Source of the DNA: Basidiobolus meristosporus CBS 931.73
Taxonomy: Eukaryota; Basidiobolomycota; Basidiobolomycetes; Basidiobolales; Basidiobolaceae
Assembly: GCA_002104905.1 (NCBI GenBank)
Contig: MCFE01000079.1
Coordinates: 116,379-180,378 of the forward strand
Length of the DNA stretch: 64,000 nucleotides
Direction: 5' to 3'
The first letter of the stretch is position 1, and each line of letters opens with the position of its first letter. The position numbers and the translations under genes were made by a program. Under the pieces are notes generated by a model, which saw nothing but the letters and a program-made list of their open reading frames with translations, was not told the DNA's origin and did no database searches. Below are positions 20,601-30,761 of this stretch, piece after piece.

Positions 20601-21194
20601 GTAAACGCCAACCGTATTCGTCACGTATCTTATTCTCGCAACCACTTGTAGACTCCGAAGTAACTATAGACCACCGACCGACGCCCAGGATTTTAATTCT
20701 CCTGCCCGTCTTGACAGGTCCCATGGTTATCGTGGATAAAGTTCTAATTTCTTTTCTTTGTATAATGTGGAATAAACTCGTTCGGTTCTTTTTTTTTCGT
20801 TAAAGTAGCTATCGTTGGTTCGACAATCCTACCTATTCCCCCCTCTTTTACCTCATTTTTTACATCCATGACCTGCGCCACACTGGGGACCAGAGCCTAG
20901 ATCTGGTGGTACTTGCTCCAACCCACGGGCCGTTGCGCATTACAGGAATAACCACCCACTACCCCCACCACCTATCACCACCCACCGACCCATCTGTTCA
21001 CCAGAATATTTATTATTGGGAAATTTCTAACCTTACCTATGAGATACATGCAACTCAATAAATTCCTATTTAATGACGATCTCGCAATTTCGGATGTAAA
21101 CAATGGACGACGGACCATCATCATCGTTATCATTATATAACTTGGTCCGGAATCTCCACCCACCCCAGAGCTTGACTGTCTTCCCATCGCCAGT
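20601..21194. other. Intergenic CK1 / myosin light chain
   Basis: 594 bp. The first ~160 bp contain the CK1 3' end (AATAAA-like at 20771). The rest is CA/CCAC-rich (CCACCCACTACCCCCACC near 20950) and probably holds the promoter of the light-chain gene. No gene is seen. Confidence 0.45.
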
Positions 21195-21913
21195 ATGGTA
21201 CGTATCCTTCCGCCGGCTGCACTCGGTTACTGTTACTCCAACTGATGCACTTCCCTCCCCCACTAGTCAGCAAGGATTATGAAAAAAAAGAAGAGGGCAG
21301 TTCGCCAGAACTCCAACGTATTCGCCATCTTCGACCAGAAACAGATTGCAGAGTTCAAAGAGGCGTTCTCCATGATCGACCATGACTCCGACGGGTTCAT
21401 CGACAAGGAAGACCTGAAGGACATGCTGTTCCACCTAGGTAGGCTCCTTTTTGGTCATCTGGGCGTCGAGCTCGGTCGTCTCCGCTCGGAGGCTACACCT
21501 GTGCTTGCATACTGACCCCTGGTCCATAGGACAAACCCACTCCGACCAGGATATCGAGAACATGATCAACGAAGCACCCGGAAGTATCAACTTCACCATG
21601 TTCCTAACCTTGATGGGGGAGAAGCTCAGCGGCACCGATCCCGAGCACGATATACTGACGGCGTTCGAGTGCTTCGACGATAGTCGCACCGGGTACATCA
21701 ACGCCGACGAGCTCCGCGAATTCCTCACGTCTCTAGGGGACCGGTTCACCGACGAAGAGGTAACTTGCTGCTGAACCCCTCGGTATACCAGCTTCTAGTT
21801 GAGTAACACTTCCCCTCCCGTAGGTTGACATCATGTACAAGGGACCATTCATAGACCACAAAAACAACTTCAATTATCGGGAGTTTGTTCGTCTCCTGAA
21901 GCACGGAGAATAA
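21195..21913 (+). CDS. RLC1: Myosin II regulatory light chain
   Basis: Four exons: 21195-21197 (the ATG alone), 21267-21438, 21530-21759 and 21824-21913, giving 164 residues, the usual size. A basic N-terminus ([18 protein letters not shown]) carries a Ser aligned with the animal Ser19 phosphosite; the preceding Thr18 position is Asn. EF-hand 1 keeps a full Ca/Mg loop ([12 protein letters not shown]), while EF-hands 2-4 are degenerate ([32 protein letters not shown]), as in regulatory light chains. It should bind the IQ motif of myosin II heavy chain and act in cytokinetic ring contraction. The similarity to animal RLC is high along the entire length ([24 protein letters not shown]). Confidence 0.95.
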
Positions 21914-22046
21914 GCTAGTCAATGATAGAACAAGCGGATGTAAATAAGCGCACAATAAATTGGTTTATTCGTAAATATAACGTAGGTGAATACAGAGGAG
22001 GTGGTATATCTTGGGAGATCATGGAAACCTCGGGCATGCCGTGCCC

Positions 22047-22340
22047 TTAGTAGTAGGTGTCCACTGCTTCGTTGTTGGCCAACAGTTCAAACGGAATGCC
22101 ACCACTGCTTCCGAAGACATCTTTCCCGACGTCCCTTAGTGGTTCGTTGCTTCCGGCCAAGTCACAATTGCTCCCCCCTTCACCCCCATCCATCCAGTCC
22201 AGTGGCACCTGGTCTGCCGCATCCCTCCACCGGGCGGTGCTTGGCGGAATCGATTGCTCCTGGGGAATCACCAACCCTTGAGCAACCTGTAGTAGTATCA
22301 AGAGCAGTCCGTAAATCAATACTGAGCGTGTCGATCTCAT
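22047..22340 (-). CDS. Small secreted protein, unknown
   Basis: 97 residues from the ATG at 22340 (an in-frame ATG at 22355 would add five). The N-terminus is a clear signal peptide (MRSTRSVLIYGLLLILLQVA, then QG), followed by a short acidic, Gly/Asp-rich mature chain with a single Cys and a DTYY end. A TATATAAAG box lies about 30 bp upstream of the start on the minus strand, unusual among the housekeeping genes here and similar to the subtelomeric secreted genes. No family is recognised. A mature peptide of about 75 residues could be a secreted effector or wall peptide; that is inference. Confidence 0.55.
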   Translation of the reverse strand: MRSTRSVLIYGLLLILLQVAQGLVIPQEQSIPPSTARWRDAADQVPLDWMDGGEGGSNCDLAGSNEPLRDVGKDVFGSSGGIPFELLANNEAVDTYY

Positions 22341-22641
22341 GTTAACGCAGATCACATCCTAGACGGACTCCTTTATATACGGTGGAGCGAGGGCCGACGA
22401 ATATTTCCGAGCCCGAAACCCTCACAACGAACGTTGTTGACGGAGAGTTTGACTTATTTACCCAGCGTGCACCGAGCATCATCCAGGATCAATGCGGGCG
22501 TGGGGGATTTGTAGGGTTAGGTTAGTGGAGATCATGCTGCTAAACAAGGCAAAATCTTTGATTGATTTTTTTTTGTCATTCCGTTGCGGATTTAGTGGGA
22601 GATTCGGCATCATGATTGCGCATCTCTGGTTTCGGTAAAAC

Positions 22642-23224
22642 ATGGCACCAACTAACGAAGAGAAGCCTACCCAAGACCCTAAGAAGGCTGGTAGCGGCGA
22701 GGATGAGGAAGAGGTGGTGGATGAAAAGGGGGCATCCGGACAAGCCAGCAAGGACATGCAGAACGTGAGCAAGTACATTGCTGATTTCGATTCTGGGGTT
22801 GATAAGAATAAGCTTGATGAGGTGAAGTATTGATACTATGGGTTCAATCGTTCGAAGAAAACGGCCCATTGACTTTTGTCTATTTAGATCGTCTCCTCCC
22901 TAAGTGCGATCAACAAGAAGCAAAAGGACGAGGCTGCCAGCAAGTAAGTTGTTTCCTCGTACGGCCCCTCCTACAATCCGAATTTACCCTAACTTTTCGG
23001 AACCGCTTCAGATCTAAGGAGCAAGAGAAAATCGCCCTCCCCAAAGAAGAAATAGAGCTTGTGGTATGTATCCCGCAACTCGCCGGTTTGGCCAGAACCT
23101 GAGTGTTTACTAATGTCGTGGTTTCCAGATGAAGGAATTCGATCTCTCCAAGCCAGCCGCCGAGAAGGCCCTCCGTGATAATGCCGGGGACCTGGAGAAG
23201 ACTTTGAAGGCTTTGCTCGCCTAG
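22642..23224 (+). CDS. HYPK: HYPK-like NatA regulator with UBA-like domain
   Basis: Four exons (22642-22821, 22888-22943, 23012-23063, 23129-23224) give 127 residues. An acidic N-terminus (GEDEEEVVDEKGASG) leads into NVSKYIADFDSG, a helix (VSSLSAINKKQKDEAAS, KEQEKIALPKEEIELV) and a C-terminal UBA-like domain (KEFDLSKPAAEKALRDNAGD). This matches HYPK, the small partner of the NatA N-terminal acetyltransferase that sits on Naa15 and modulates Naa10 activity. Budding yeast lacks HYPK while many filamentous fungi have it. The gene is transcribed away from the neighbouring secreted-protein gene and converges on RPB10. Confidence 0.85.
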
Positions 23225-23463
23225 CTTGCTTGGCACCGAAATAAATCACGTCAATATACCAGCTTTAAAACATTTTCACGGTTGTAATAAAGAGCGAGTA
23301 TGAATGCTCTCCATGACCAAGTTATATTACATATATTTTTATTCTATTTGTCTATTCGGTGACGTTGGGTCATACTTGAATATGTGGTTGATTAACTAAT
23401 GGGGAGTATTCGTGAATATGGCTTCCTGAAAGAAAGCGGTGGAAGCTCGACAACCTTTTCAAC

Positions 23464-23795
23464 TTAACGACGGCTACGCTCGAGAGCTGGAAAGAAAAGA
23501 TTAACCATCGGTCCGATATGCCGTGACCAGGAATAGAGAACTTACGGTTGTAGTGTAGAAGTTTCTCGATAAGATCTACGTGGGTGAGCACCATTCTTCT
23601 GCAGCAGTATCTCTTCAAGCCGAGGGCATCCATGGCTTCACTGTAGAAGCAAAAGGGTAAATAAAGAGCACTGGTTTGGTGATGCCAACAATGAACATAC
23701 CCTTCGGTGTAATCGGATTGCAAAAGACTTAGGTAATTGTCCCACTTGTTGCCAATGACTTTACCGCATGTGAAGCATCTAACTGGAATGATCAT
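23464..23795 (-). CDS. RPB10: RNA polymerase I/II/III subunit RPABC5 (Rpb10)
   Basis: Three minus-strand exons give 70 residues, the full Rpb10 length. The zinc-binding motif is complete: [11 protein letters not shown] at the N-terminus and RYCCRRM later, the invariant CX2C plus CC arrangement. It ends [19 protein letters not shown]. Rpb10 is shared by all three nuclear RNA polymerases and is needed for their assembly. The last exon encodes only PLERSRR and the stop. It shares a 329-bp divergent promoter with UTP17, so two growth-related genes are coupled head to head. Confidence 0.93.
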
Positions 23796-24124
23796 GGTGT
23801 AGCTATTGGAGTGTGTCAACCAAAAACAAGTACAAAACACCCAACTCGAGTATTCTTTTAGGGAAAAAAAGTTTGACGGGAGGTCACGTGCAAGGGGGGG
23901 GACGGTTATATTCACAACAAAAAAATGTAGGAAAAGAATCGGACATGGAAAGGCACAATACAGTATCTTGGATGATGGGTTCCAATCAGTTTTTTTTCTT
24001 TTTTTTCCCGCAATGTCGATGATGGTGGATTTTTTTTTCCTAGCAGGGAGAAAACAACATATTCATCCGGGTGGGAGAGGTAACTAAAGTTGACTAGTTT
24101 TGGTAAACAGACAACTTTGGCAAA
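23796..24124. promoter_or_regulatory. Bidirectional promoter RPB10 / UTP17
   Basis: 329 bp between divergently transcribed RPB10 and UTP17. It contains long homopolymer runs (T-rich at 23990-24007 and 24030-24038, G8 at 23894, A-runs near 23920), typical nucleosome-disfavouring sequence of shared promoters. No TATA box is evident. Confidence 0.5.
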
Positions 24125-27100
24125 ATGGCACCCACTACTCCAGCTAGGAGCTCCAGAAAGTTGGTGGAGAAGAAAACTCCAAACACGACCAAGTCTAAGT
24201 TGAGCAAAGTTGTTGATCCCAGCGACCTTACCGTCGAGGAGATTCCTTCCTTGACCGAGCAATCCTTAACTCTCAACAAGGTTTCCGGCGGCTGTCTTAG
24301 TAATTATCCCCTCGTCTTCACGAAAGACTCGAAGTACGTTTCAACCCCATCTTTCTTGCCTCGCAATGGCCGTCCCCTCGAAGCAGTCGTGTGCTAACCC
24401 TAACCTTACCCATTTTCACGTGTGTAGATTTTTCTTCTGCGCAGCTTCGAATGTCATCAAGATTTACAGTGTCGAGACTGGCGAAGTAGTCAGAGTCTTG
24501 CAGGGCCACACAAAAGAAATCACCAGCCTTTTCCTCAACCCGACCAATTCTCTACAAGTACTTATTCTATCTAGCTCATAGTGGTCATGTTGAAGCGCGT
24601 ACTCACCGAATTATGTGTAGTTGTATACCGGCTCTTTGGATGGAACTATTCGCTTGTGGGACTTCAACGACGCTGTGCTTCTTAAGGTATAGCTACGTCC
24701 TGTTCGAAAGGCAATTTGCCGTCTTGGTGATTAACCTGTTCTTTGTAGACTTTCGAGGTCGGTATCCCAATCACCCACATGGTCACCAGTGAGCATGCAG
24801 CCGACTACATGTACGTGGTGGCAACCAAAGAGTCCAAGTCGTATACGGATCAGTTGAGAGCTAGTGAGTTTACGTTTCATTCTACCCTAAGCAGTCAAGA
24901 ACTTGGAAACTAATCTTTCCCTTACAGCCAGCGGTAGCAGCAAGGTGAAGAAGAACAGTGTTGTTTTCCGGTACTCTTTCAAGGGATCCATGAGAACCCG
25001 ACTTGTCAAGCTTTTCAAAACCTGGCGCTGCAACAGCATCAAGATCTCCCCCAACGGAGAGTATCTTGCCGTGGCCGGAAGAAGCAGACTCATCGTATGG
25101 AAAATCCACGAGACCGAGTTCAGTGCCCCGATGAGATATAAATCCGACTTCTTGTTGACTTGTATCGCTTTTCATCCCACCGAGCCATGCATTGCAACTG
25201 GTGATGAGAGAGGTAGAATTGTTCTCTGGTACTGCTTGAGCGAGGATACCATGGAGCGTCCTGTCACCTCTGTTATGCATTGGCACGCACACAAAGTCAA
25301 CCACATCGCTTTCACCGACGATGGCGTGTACATGGTCTCTGGTGGTGAGGAAGCTGTATTGGTTGTGTGGCAATTGCAAACCGGACACAGACAATTCCTT
25401 CCCCGTCTTGGCTCCGAGATCAAGTCTATTGTCATCAGTCCCGACCAATCTTTGTATGCAGTCGGTCACTTGGACAACTCGGTTAGAATCGTGTCCGCTG
25501 TGGACCTTTCCATCAAGCAAGCCATTCAGGGTTTGAAGTACGCCCAAATGAACCACACATCCAACCCACTCAGGACTGGCTTGATCGTCGAGCCCAAGAA
25601 CAACCACATCGTTCTCAACGGTGTTCCTGGCACAATCCAATTCTACAACCCATACACCGATCGCCATGTCATGGAGCTGGAGGTCTCTCCCCGTAACCGT
25701 GTCTCCAGAACCGACGAGAAGGAGATCATCGAGCCTCAGGTCGAACATGTTGCCTTCTCGAAGAACGGAGACTGGATGGCCACGGTCGACTCTCGAGATG
25801 ATGGGGAGAACACCCCCGAGCTGTACCTCAAGTTCTGGAAGTTCGACCCCAACACTCAAAGCTACACCATGAACACCCGTGTTGATTTCCCCCACCAAGG
25901 ACGCATCACCTCGCTTCAATTCCACCCGAGCATCCGCTCACCAATGGTGGTGACCGCTGGATCAGACAAGAAGTTCAAGGTCTGGGAGCTTCAAACTCCG
26001 GTCGATAGACGTGCCGACGTTTCCTGGGTTTGCCGCTCCGTTGGATTCTACCGCGACTCCACCCCCTACAACGCCACCTTCTCAGAGGATGGTTCTATTC
26101 TTGCTGTGTCCTACGGGCACATCATTACCCTCTGGGACCCATACACCAACACTATCCAAGGCCTGTTGTCCCATTCCCCCCACACCCGCCCAATCAAGAA
26201 ACTGGTCTTCACAAGCAACTCGCCTTTCTTGATTGCCATTACCAAGGACCACTTGTACGTGTGGAATCTGTTGAGCTGCACCATCTGGTGGAGTTGCCGT
26301 CTTGTCGTGACCAAGTTTGCCGTTGACCAGAGCAGCTCCCAGTTTGCGGTGGCAGTTGCCAACCAATACAACACCACCAGTCTGGTGGTTTTCGAGCCCA
26401 GCCAACCAATCCCTGTGTTGATTCATGAGATTCCCGACACTGTCAAATCGCTCTCGTTCTTCCCCAAGCACGCCAGTGATACGACCGAATCCAAGTTGGC
26501 CTCCAACCTGATGTTGCTCAATGGAAAATGCGACTTGCACATCCTGAGCCACACCAACATTGCACCAGTCAAGGAGCAAGCCAAGGGCTCCCTTAGCTCC
26601 ACAGTCACCAACAAATCCTACTTCTCGGATATTTTCGGTGCACGCAAGCCTGCTGAGACTACCAAGCAAGTTGACGAGCCACAGCGCAAGGTGCAAAAGA
26701 GCAAATCCGCCACCAAGACTCTCCTCAATGCTCCATCTCACGTCATCCCCCCTGTCAGCTCCCTTTATGAGTTCTATATGGACAAGATGCTGTCCAGGAT
26801 TGATCTTGAGCACGAGGAGACACCCGAGATAGAGAACAGTGAAGAGAAGGAATCGGAGAGCGAAGAGGAGGACACCATGGAGATTGACTCCGAAGTAGCC
26901 CCAGTTGCTGAGCAGCGCGAAATCAAGGCTGAATCCATCAACAACGCCGAGACCGAGTTTGACTACTTGGCCGATTTCTTCAAGATCCAACTGCAGACCC
27001 CTAAGAAAGGTAAACTCTTCTTGTGATCATTCGACCCATCCTTACACCAGTGCTAACGATATCGACCATTTCAGTCACACCTGCTCCCGTCGCGACTCCT

Positions 27101-27298
27101 GCTGTCAGCAAGGTGGTGGACTCCTCCAAGCTGAATGGCACACCAAACGGCAAGTCTGTGAAATCCACCAGAGCCAAGAGTGCAGCCACACCCAAGCCCT
27201 CGGTTCCCAGCACCCCCTCCAAAACCCCGGCCAGGAGCAAGACATCCAAAACACCTGGCAAAACGCCCGGTAGGGCAACCAGAACCCCCAGACGCTAG
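24125..27298 (+). CDS. UTP17: U3 snoRNP / t-UTP subunit Utp17 (Nan1, WDR75)
   Basis: Six exons (24125-24333, 24428-24557, 24621-24686, 24749-24863, 24928-27009, 27075-27298) give about 941 residues, near the family size. A basic N-terminus precedes tandem WD40 propellers: GHTKEITSLFLNP, LYTGSLDGTIRLWDF, then FKTWRCNSIKISPNGEYLAV, SGGEEAVLVVWQL, VVTAGSDKKFKVWEL. The first propeller plus the conserved RIVSAVDLSIKQAIQGLK block identifies WDR75/Utp17, part of the t-UTP subcomplex that couples rDNA transcription to 18S rRNA processing in the nucleolus. The C-terminus has an acidic stretch (ENSEEKESESEEEDTMEID) and then a Lys/Pro/Thr-rich tail with repeated TPxK units. Long antisense frames within it are codon-bias shadows. 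Confidence 0.92.
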
Positions 27299-27524
27299 TT
27301 TATTGCGGTCGAGCCCTTACATCCTCCCACCCGTTCACATATCACCGCTGTGTGCTCACATGGCTTGGTTTATTTGTGTGATTACCACTCGCTGTCTCTC
27401 TGTAAGCTCCATCATTCATTAAATAGATATATACAATAAAATTATATGTAATATTGTTTCGCCAAGTCCCTGTGTGGTTTACATCATGAATAAATGCGCC
27501 ACTAATTTATTTGTTGCATTCTGC

Positions 27525-27996
27525 TCAAGAGTAGTAGAGTTCAATGCTCATACCGTCGTGGATCTCGTCTGCAAAAGCAAAAATGGAGTTAAGGAATGTC
27601 CAGCTGTGAACACAATTTGGTCTCAAGTAGAGTGGGTCAACCGGTGAAAAGGATACAGTCTTCGAGGGTAATGTGATCCTTGAATATGTTGTACCACTTC
27701 TTCAATACGATCTTTCGATAATCGGTACCGGTCTGGGCGGCAATCAACTTCTTCAAATCGCCTATAGTATCGTCGGGGCTAAACCAAACGGGATCCGTCA
27801 GTGGTGCACCAAGAGATGGACCGTGCAAAGGAAAAGCCGAAGGGGAATTGGGTGGCTCGGACTGGACCAACTTACTTGCACTTCACGCGGACCTTCTTTC
27901 CCAATCTGGAGAAGACAAGGCTTCGGGTTAGAGAAATCGAGAAATATAGCCAAGTGGAAGGAGGACGTACCTGTCGTTACAAATCACCTCAATCAT
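27525..27996 (-). CDS. HUB1: Ubiquitin-like modifier Hub1/UBL5
   Basis: Four short minus-strand exons give 73 residues, exactly the Hub1/UBL5 size. The protein opens [18 protein letters not shown], then [20 protein letters not shown] and [19 protein letters not shown], and ends [13 protein letters not shown] with the double-Tyr terminus in place of the Gly-Gly of ubiquitin. Hub1 binds Snu66 and other spliceosome parts non-covalently and tunes alternative 5' splice-site use. That is of interest in a genome with dense short introns and microexons. All residues of the conserved HIND-binding face cannot be checked by eye, but no break is seen. Confidence 0.94.
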
Positions 27997-28276
27997 ACTG
28001 ACAAGTAAAGATGTGTTGGTCACCGGCCGGTAGGGGAGTTATTATGGTTGAGTGGAATTTTTTTTGACTCGTGTGGGCATTGGGTTTGGCAATAGTGATC
28101 AATCGTGCGCAACATATCGGATTTTATTAGGAATATTGGGAAATATATGAGATGATAGAATATACAATTTACGATTTCTACGTATTCTGCAGCGTCGCAA
28201 TAGCTCCGAACTACATGGATGAGAGGTAGCTACCAGATACCGCCACACCTGAGCAATTCCCACTCGAGGTCTGGCG

Positions 28277-29108
28277 TTAAAGCCGCTTGATGGCCCGTTT
28301 TTTCTCCCATCTCTTTTCCTTCGCTTCGCCACCTCTTTTGCGACTCCCCACCCCTTCTTCAGAGTAGGAGGTGCGGCACGCATAGAACTCCGTCATTATC
28401 TTGGCGCGTTTGGCATAGTCCTCATAATTGTCCAGAAACAACTCGCCGGCCTCTTCGTTCATGACTGATTCGAGGTTCGGCTGAATCAACAGGCTGCGCA
28501 GAGTCTAAACCGGAAGCTGGTGAATAGGGAAGTTTGCAAACAGCTTGAAGAGTCACAGTATACGTACCATCAACACATGGCTGATACCGAGATCTGGATG
28601 CCAGCCGTGGTTCAGGGTGCTTCCACACACCTCTCCAGTAAGGGAGATGTTTGGATGAAAAATTTTGGTCAAGAAATAGCCTAATAACGAGGAGCTTAGT
28701 CCTCCTGAACTTGTATGCAACAGTAAAAGTAAACAAAGTACTAACATTTGGGCGGTACCCGTGGAAATTCGTTGGTGAAAGCTAGCTTCACCCGAAACGC
28801 TCCATTTGCGTAAGGGGTTCCAGCTGAAATAAAGAAGGGGGAAAGTTAGGCTCGATGTGGCGGAGCTTGGTTTCTCTAGTGAGTGCACTTACTTGAGCCA
28901 TATATCCAGGCCTGAAGGTCAAAAAGATTGTTTTCGTTAATGATAATTCGCACATCTTGAATCGGATGGACGTACAAATAATGCAACTCGCGGATAATCT
29001 GTCTTACGGCGTCAGGTGAATGGGTTTCCTCAACTGGCTGTGGAGTACAACAGAACCATTAGTGACCGAACAAGGAGCAGCCAAATCCCCTCGTCACAAA
29101 CTTACCAT
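28277..29108 (-). CDS. UBE2S: APC/C-linked ubiquitin-conjugating enzyme UBE2S
   Basis: Five minus-strand exons give about 187 residues; the first exon is the ATG alone (29106-29108). The E2 core reads [38 protein letters not shown] with the catalytic Cys, then [18 protein letters not shown] and [20 protein letters not shown]. This is the UBE2S (E2-EPF) signature. A basic tail follows and ends EKKRAIKRL, matching the animal C-terminal KKRALRRL peptide that docks on the APC/C. UBE2S elongates K11-linked chains on APC/C substrates; yeasts lack a close counterpart. One oddity: the splice at the PPK-GYFLTK position yields Cys in place of Gly. It is adjacent to HUB1 on the same strand. Confidence 0.9.
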
Positions 29109-29433
29109 GTTGGAATGCGAATAAAGTCAACCTTTCCTAGAGAAGTACTATGGAGTTCAAGCTTCAACCTTGGGTGTCCGTGTCTCTCTCGATTGTTGTT
29201 TATCCTGTTATGCTGTGTATGAAAACGAATGTGGTCAGAGCTAACTGGCACTTTGCGCTTGGTGGAGAGTATTTATAGCGCATACGGGCGAAATCAAATC
29301 AAACTTGTCAATGTTGATTGCTCTAAATATTGACTAAAAATCAGCCAAGTTATCCAGGCTTGCTGCGCCTTCATGAGTTTCTTAGTTATAAGAGTGAAAG
29401 TTTATTTTCAGGAGGGTTTAGCACGCAGAGAAT
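29109..29433. other. Intergenic UBE2S / RPS19
   Basis: 325 bp upstream of UBE2S and downstream of RPS19, both on the minus strand. It is moderately AT-rich and contains a TATTTATAG element at 29271-29279. No gene is seen. Confidence 0.4.
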
Positions 29434-29859
29434 TTATTTTTTGGCAACTTGGGCACTGATACGGTCAAGATCACGTTGGCCATCTTGAGTAAGCTTACGA
29501 CCACCGTTGGGAGCCTTCTCGATGATGTTGATCTTTTCCAAAGCTTGGAGAACCTTACGGGCAACGGAGCCGGAACCGTCGGCGTGGTGGGATGGGCAGG
29601 TACCGCGGTTCTTGCGTCCACCATGAAGTCTTCTCAAATGTCCAACACCAACGGTCTTGTGGAGGTAGACGTGGCGGGCAACAGAGGCAGCTCTGATGAA
29701 GAACCAGTCTTGGTCATAGGGACCCAACTCCTTGTAGGTAGCGGTCTTGGCGAGGTCGACCCACTTGGGGACATCGAGTTTGCCGGAACGCTTCAAGTGA
29801 GCAGCGTAGGCCTTGATGAATTGGTGGGAGTTAACGTCCTTAACGGTGATGCCGGCCAT
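29434..29859 (-). CDS. RPS19: 40S ribosomal protein eS19
   Basis: An uninterrupted 141-residue frame, full eS19 length. It begins MAGITVKDVNSHQFIKAYAA and has the family blocks LKRSGKLDVPKWVDLAKT, DWFFIRAASVARHVYL, GVGHLRRLHGGRKNRG and VARKVLQALEKINIIEK. eS19 is needed for 40S head assembly and pre-rRNA processing. An AG directly precedes the ATG (TTTCATCTAG-ATG), so a 5' leader intron is likely, as in the other ribosomal protein genes here where the first intron sits at the start codon. Codon use is of the highly expressed class. Confidence 0.96.
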   Translation of the reverse strand: MAGITVKDVNSHQFIKAYAAHLKRSGKLDVPKWVDLAKTATYKELGPYDQDWFFIRAASVARHVYLHKTVGVGHLRRLHGGRKNRGTCPSHHADGSGSVARKVLQALEKINIIEKAPNGGRKLTQDGQRDLDRISAQVAKK

Positions 29860-30358
29860 CTAGATGAAATACGCAGGTTTAGTAAGTTGTTGGAGTGCGT
29901 GGGGTGCGGCCAGAGTCGATAGTTGGTTGGGGTGTTGAGTAGAGACGTTTGCGCCCGAATCGATAGTAATTTCATGATTGATGGATTGTAGCCGTAGAGC
30001 AACACAACTAACTCTCTTTAACCTCACTATAGAAAACACTGGATCATTACGAACCTTGAAATTCGTCCGTTCGAGGAAAAAGAGGGAATTTTTCCATATG
30101 GGTCTGACTCCTTATACCACGAAAAAAAAGGGATTTTGGAAGATCTGAACCGGGGTGACGGGTGCGATTCCGTTCAACGCGCGGAGCCCCTGCTCAAGCG
30201 CTTTGAGTGGACTATGCTCCACACCCTGGTCGGGTGGGCTCCGTTTGGCACACCCCAAAACCTCGACTTATGATTTCCGAAAATTTATCTTCAGCAGTGG
30301 AGGTGATTTATATTTTCCAACCTTCACAGCTGGTGAGTAACTTTCCTGCCCTTACATC
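29860..30358. promoter_or_regulatory. Divergent region RPS19 / ACP1
   Basis: 499 bp between divergent genes. It holds a probable 5' leader intron of RPS19 (up to the AG at 29860-29861) and the promoter of ACP1. GAGGAAAAAGAGGGAATTTTTCC near 30073 and an A-run at 30121-30130 are the main visible elements. No additional gene is seen. Confidence 0.4.
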
Positions 30359-30761
30359 ATGCTCAGATACACTTCACTTCGTCCTGCTGGCCGCTCCATC
30401 TTCGCTGCCACTTCCTTCGCTCCTCGCTTCTACTCTGCTGGCGCTCTCTCCCATGGCGACATTCAAAGCAGAATCTTGGATGTCTTGAAGGGTTACGACA
30501 AAGTTGATCAATCCAAGGTAACAGCGAATCCCCTTCACTGCAGTCGCACCTAGGATACTCACGCTCTTTCGTTGCTTGATATAGCTCAACGCCCAATCCC
30601 ACTTCAACAAAGACTTGGGTCTTGACAGCTTGGACACTGTTGAAGTTGTTATGGCCATCGAGGAAGAGTTCTCCGTTGAGATTCCCGACAAGGATGCTGA
30701 TGAGATCAAGACCGTTGCTCAGGCCATTGAGTACATTGGCAAGCGTGAAGACGCTCACTAA
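30359..30761 (+). CDS. ACP1: Mitochondrial acyl carrier protein
   Basis: Two exons (30359-30517 and 30585-30761) give 111 residues. An N-terminal mitochondrial presequence rich in Arg/Ser/Ala ([20 protein letters not shown]) precedes the ACP fold. The 4'-phosphopantetheine site is intact: [19 protein letters not shown], with the Ser of DSL. The end, [18 protein letters not shown], is typical of NDUFAB1/Acp1. The protein carries acyl chains for mitochondrial fatty acid and lipoate synthesis and is an accessory subunit of complex I and of Fe-S/LYR assembly. Confidence 0.95.

Noticed and set aside
24882-25925. 347-codon minus-strand open frame inside UTP17
   Set aside because: It is antisense to a well-supported WD40 coding exon and results from codon bias; no similarity of its own.
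26082-26990. 302-codon minus-strand open frame inside UTP17
   Set aside because: The same codon-bias shadow of the large UTP17 exon.
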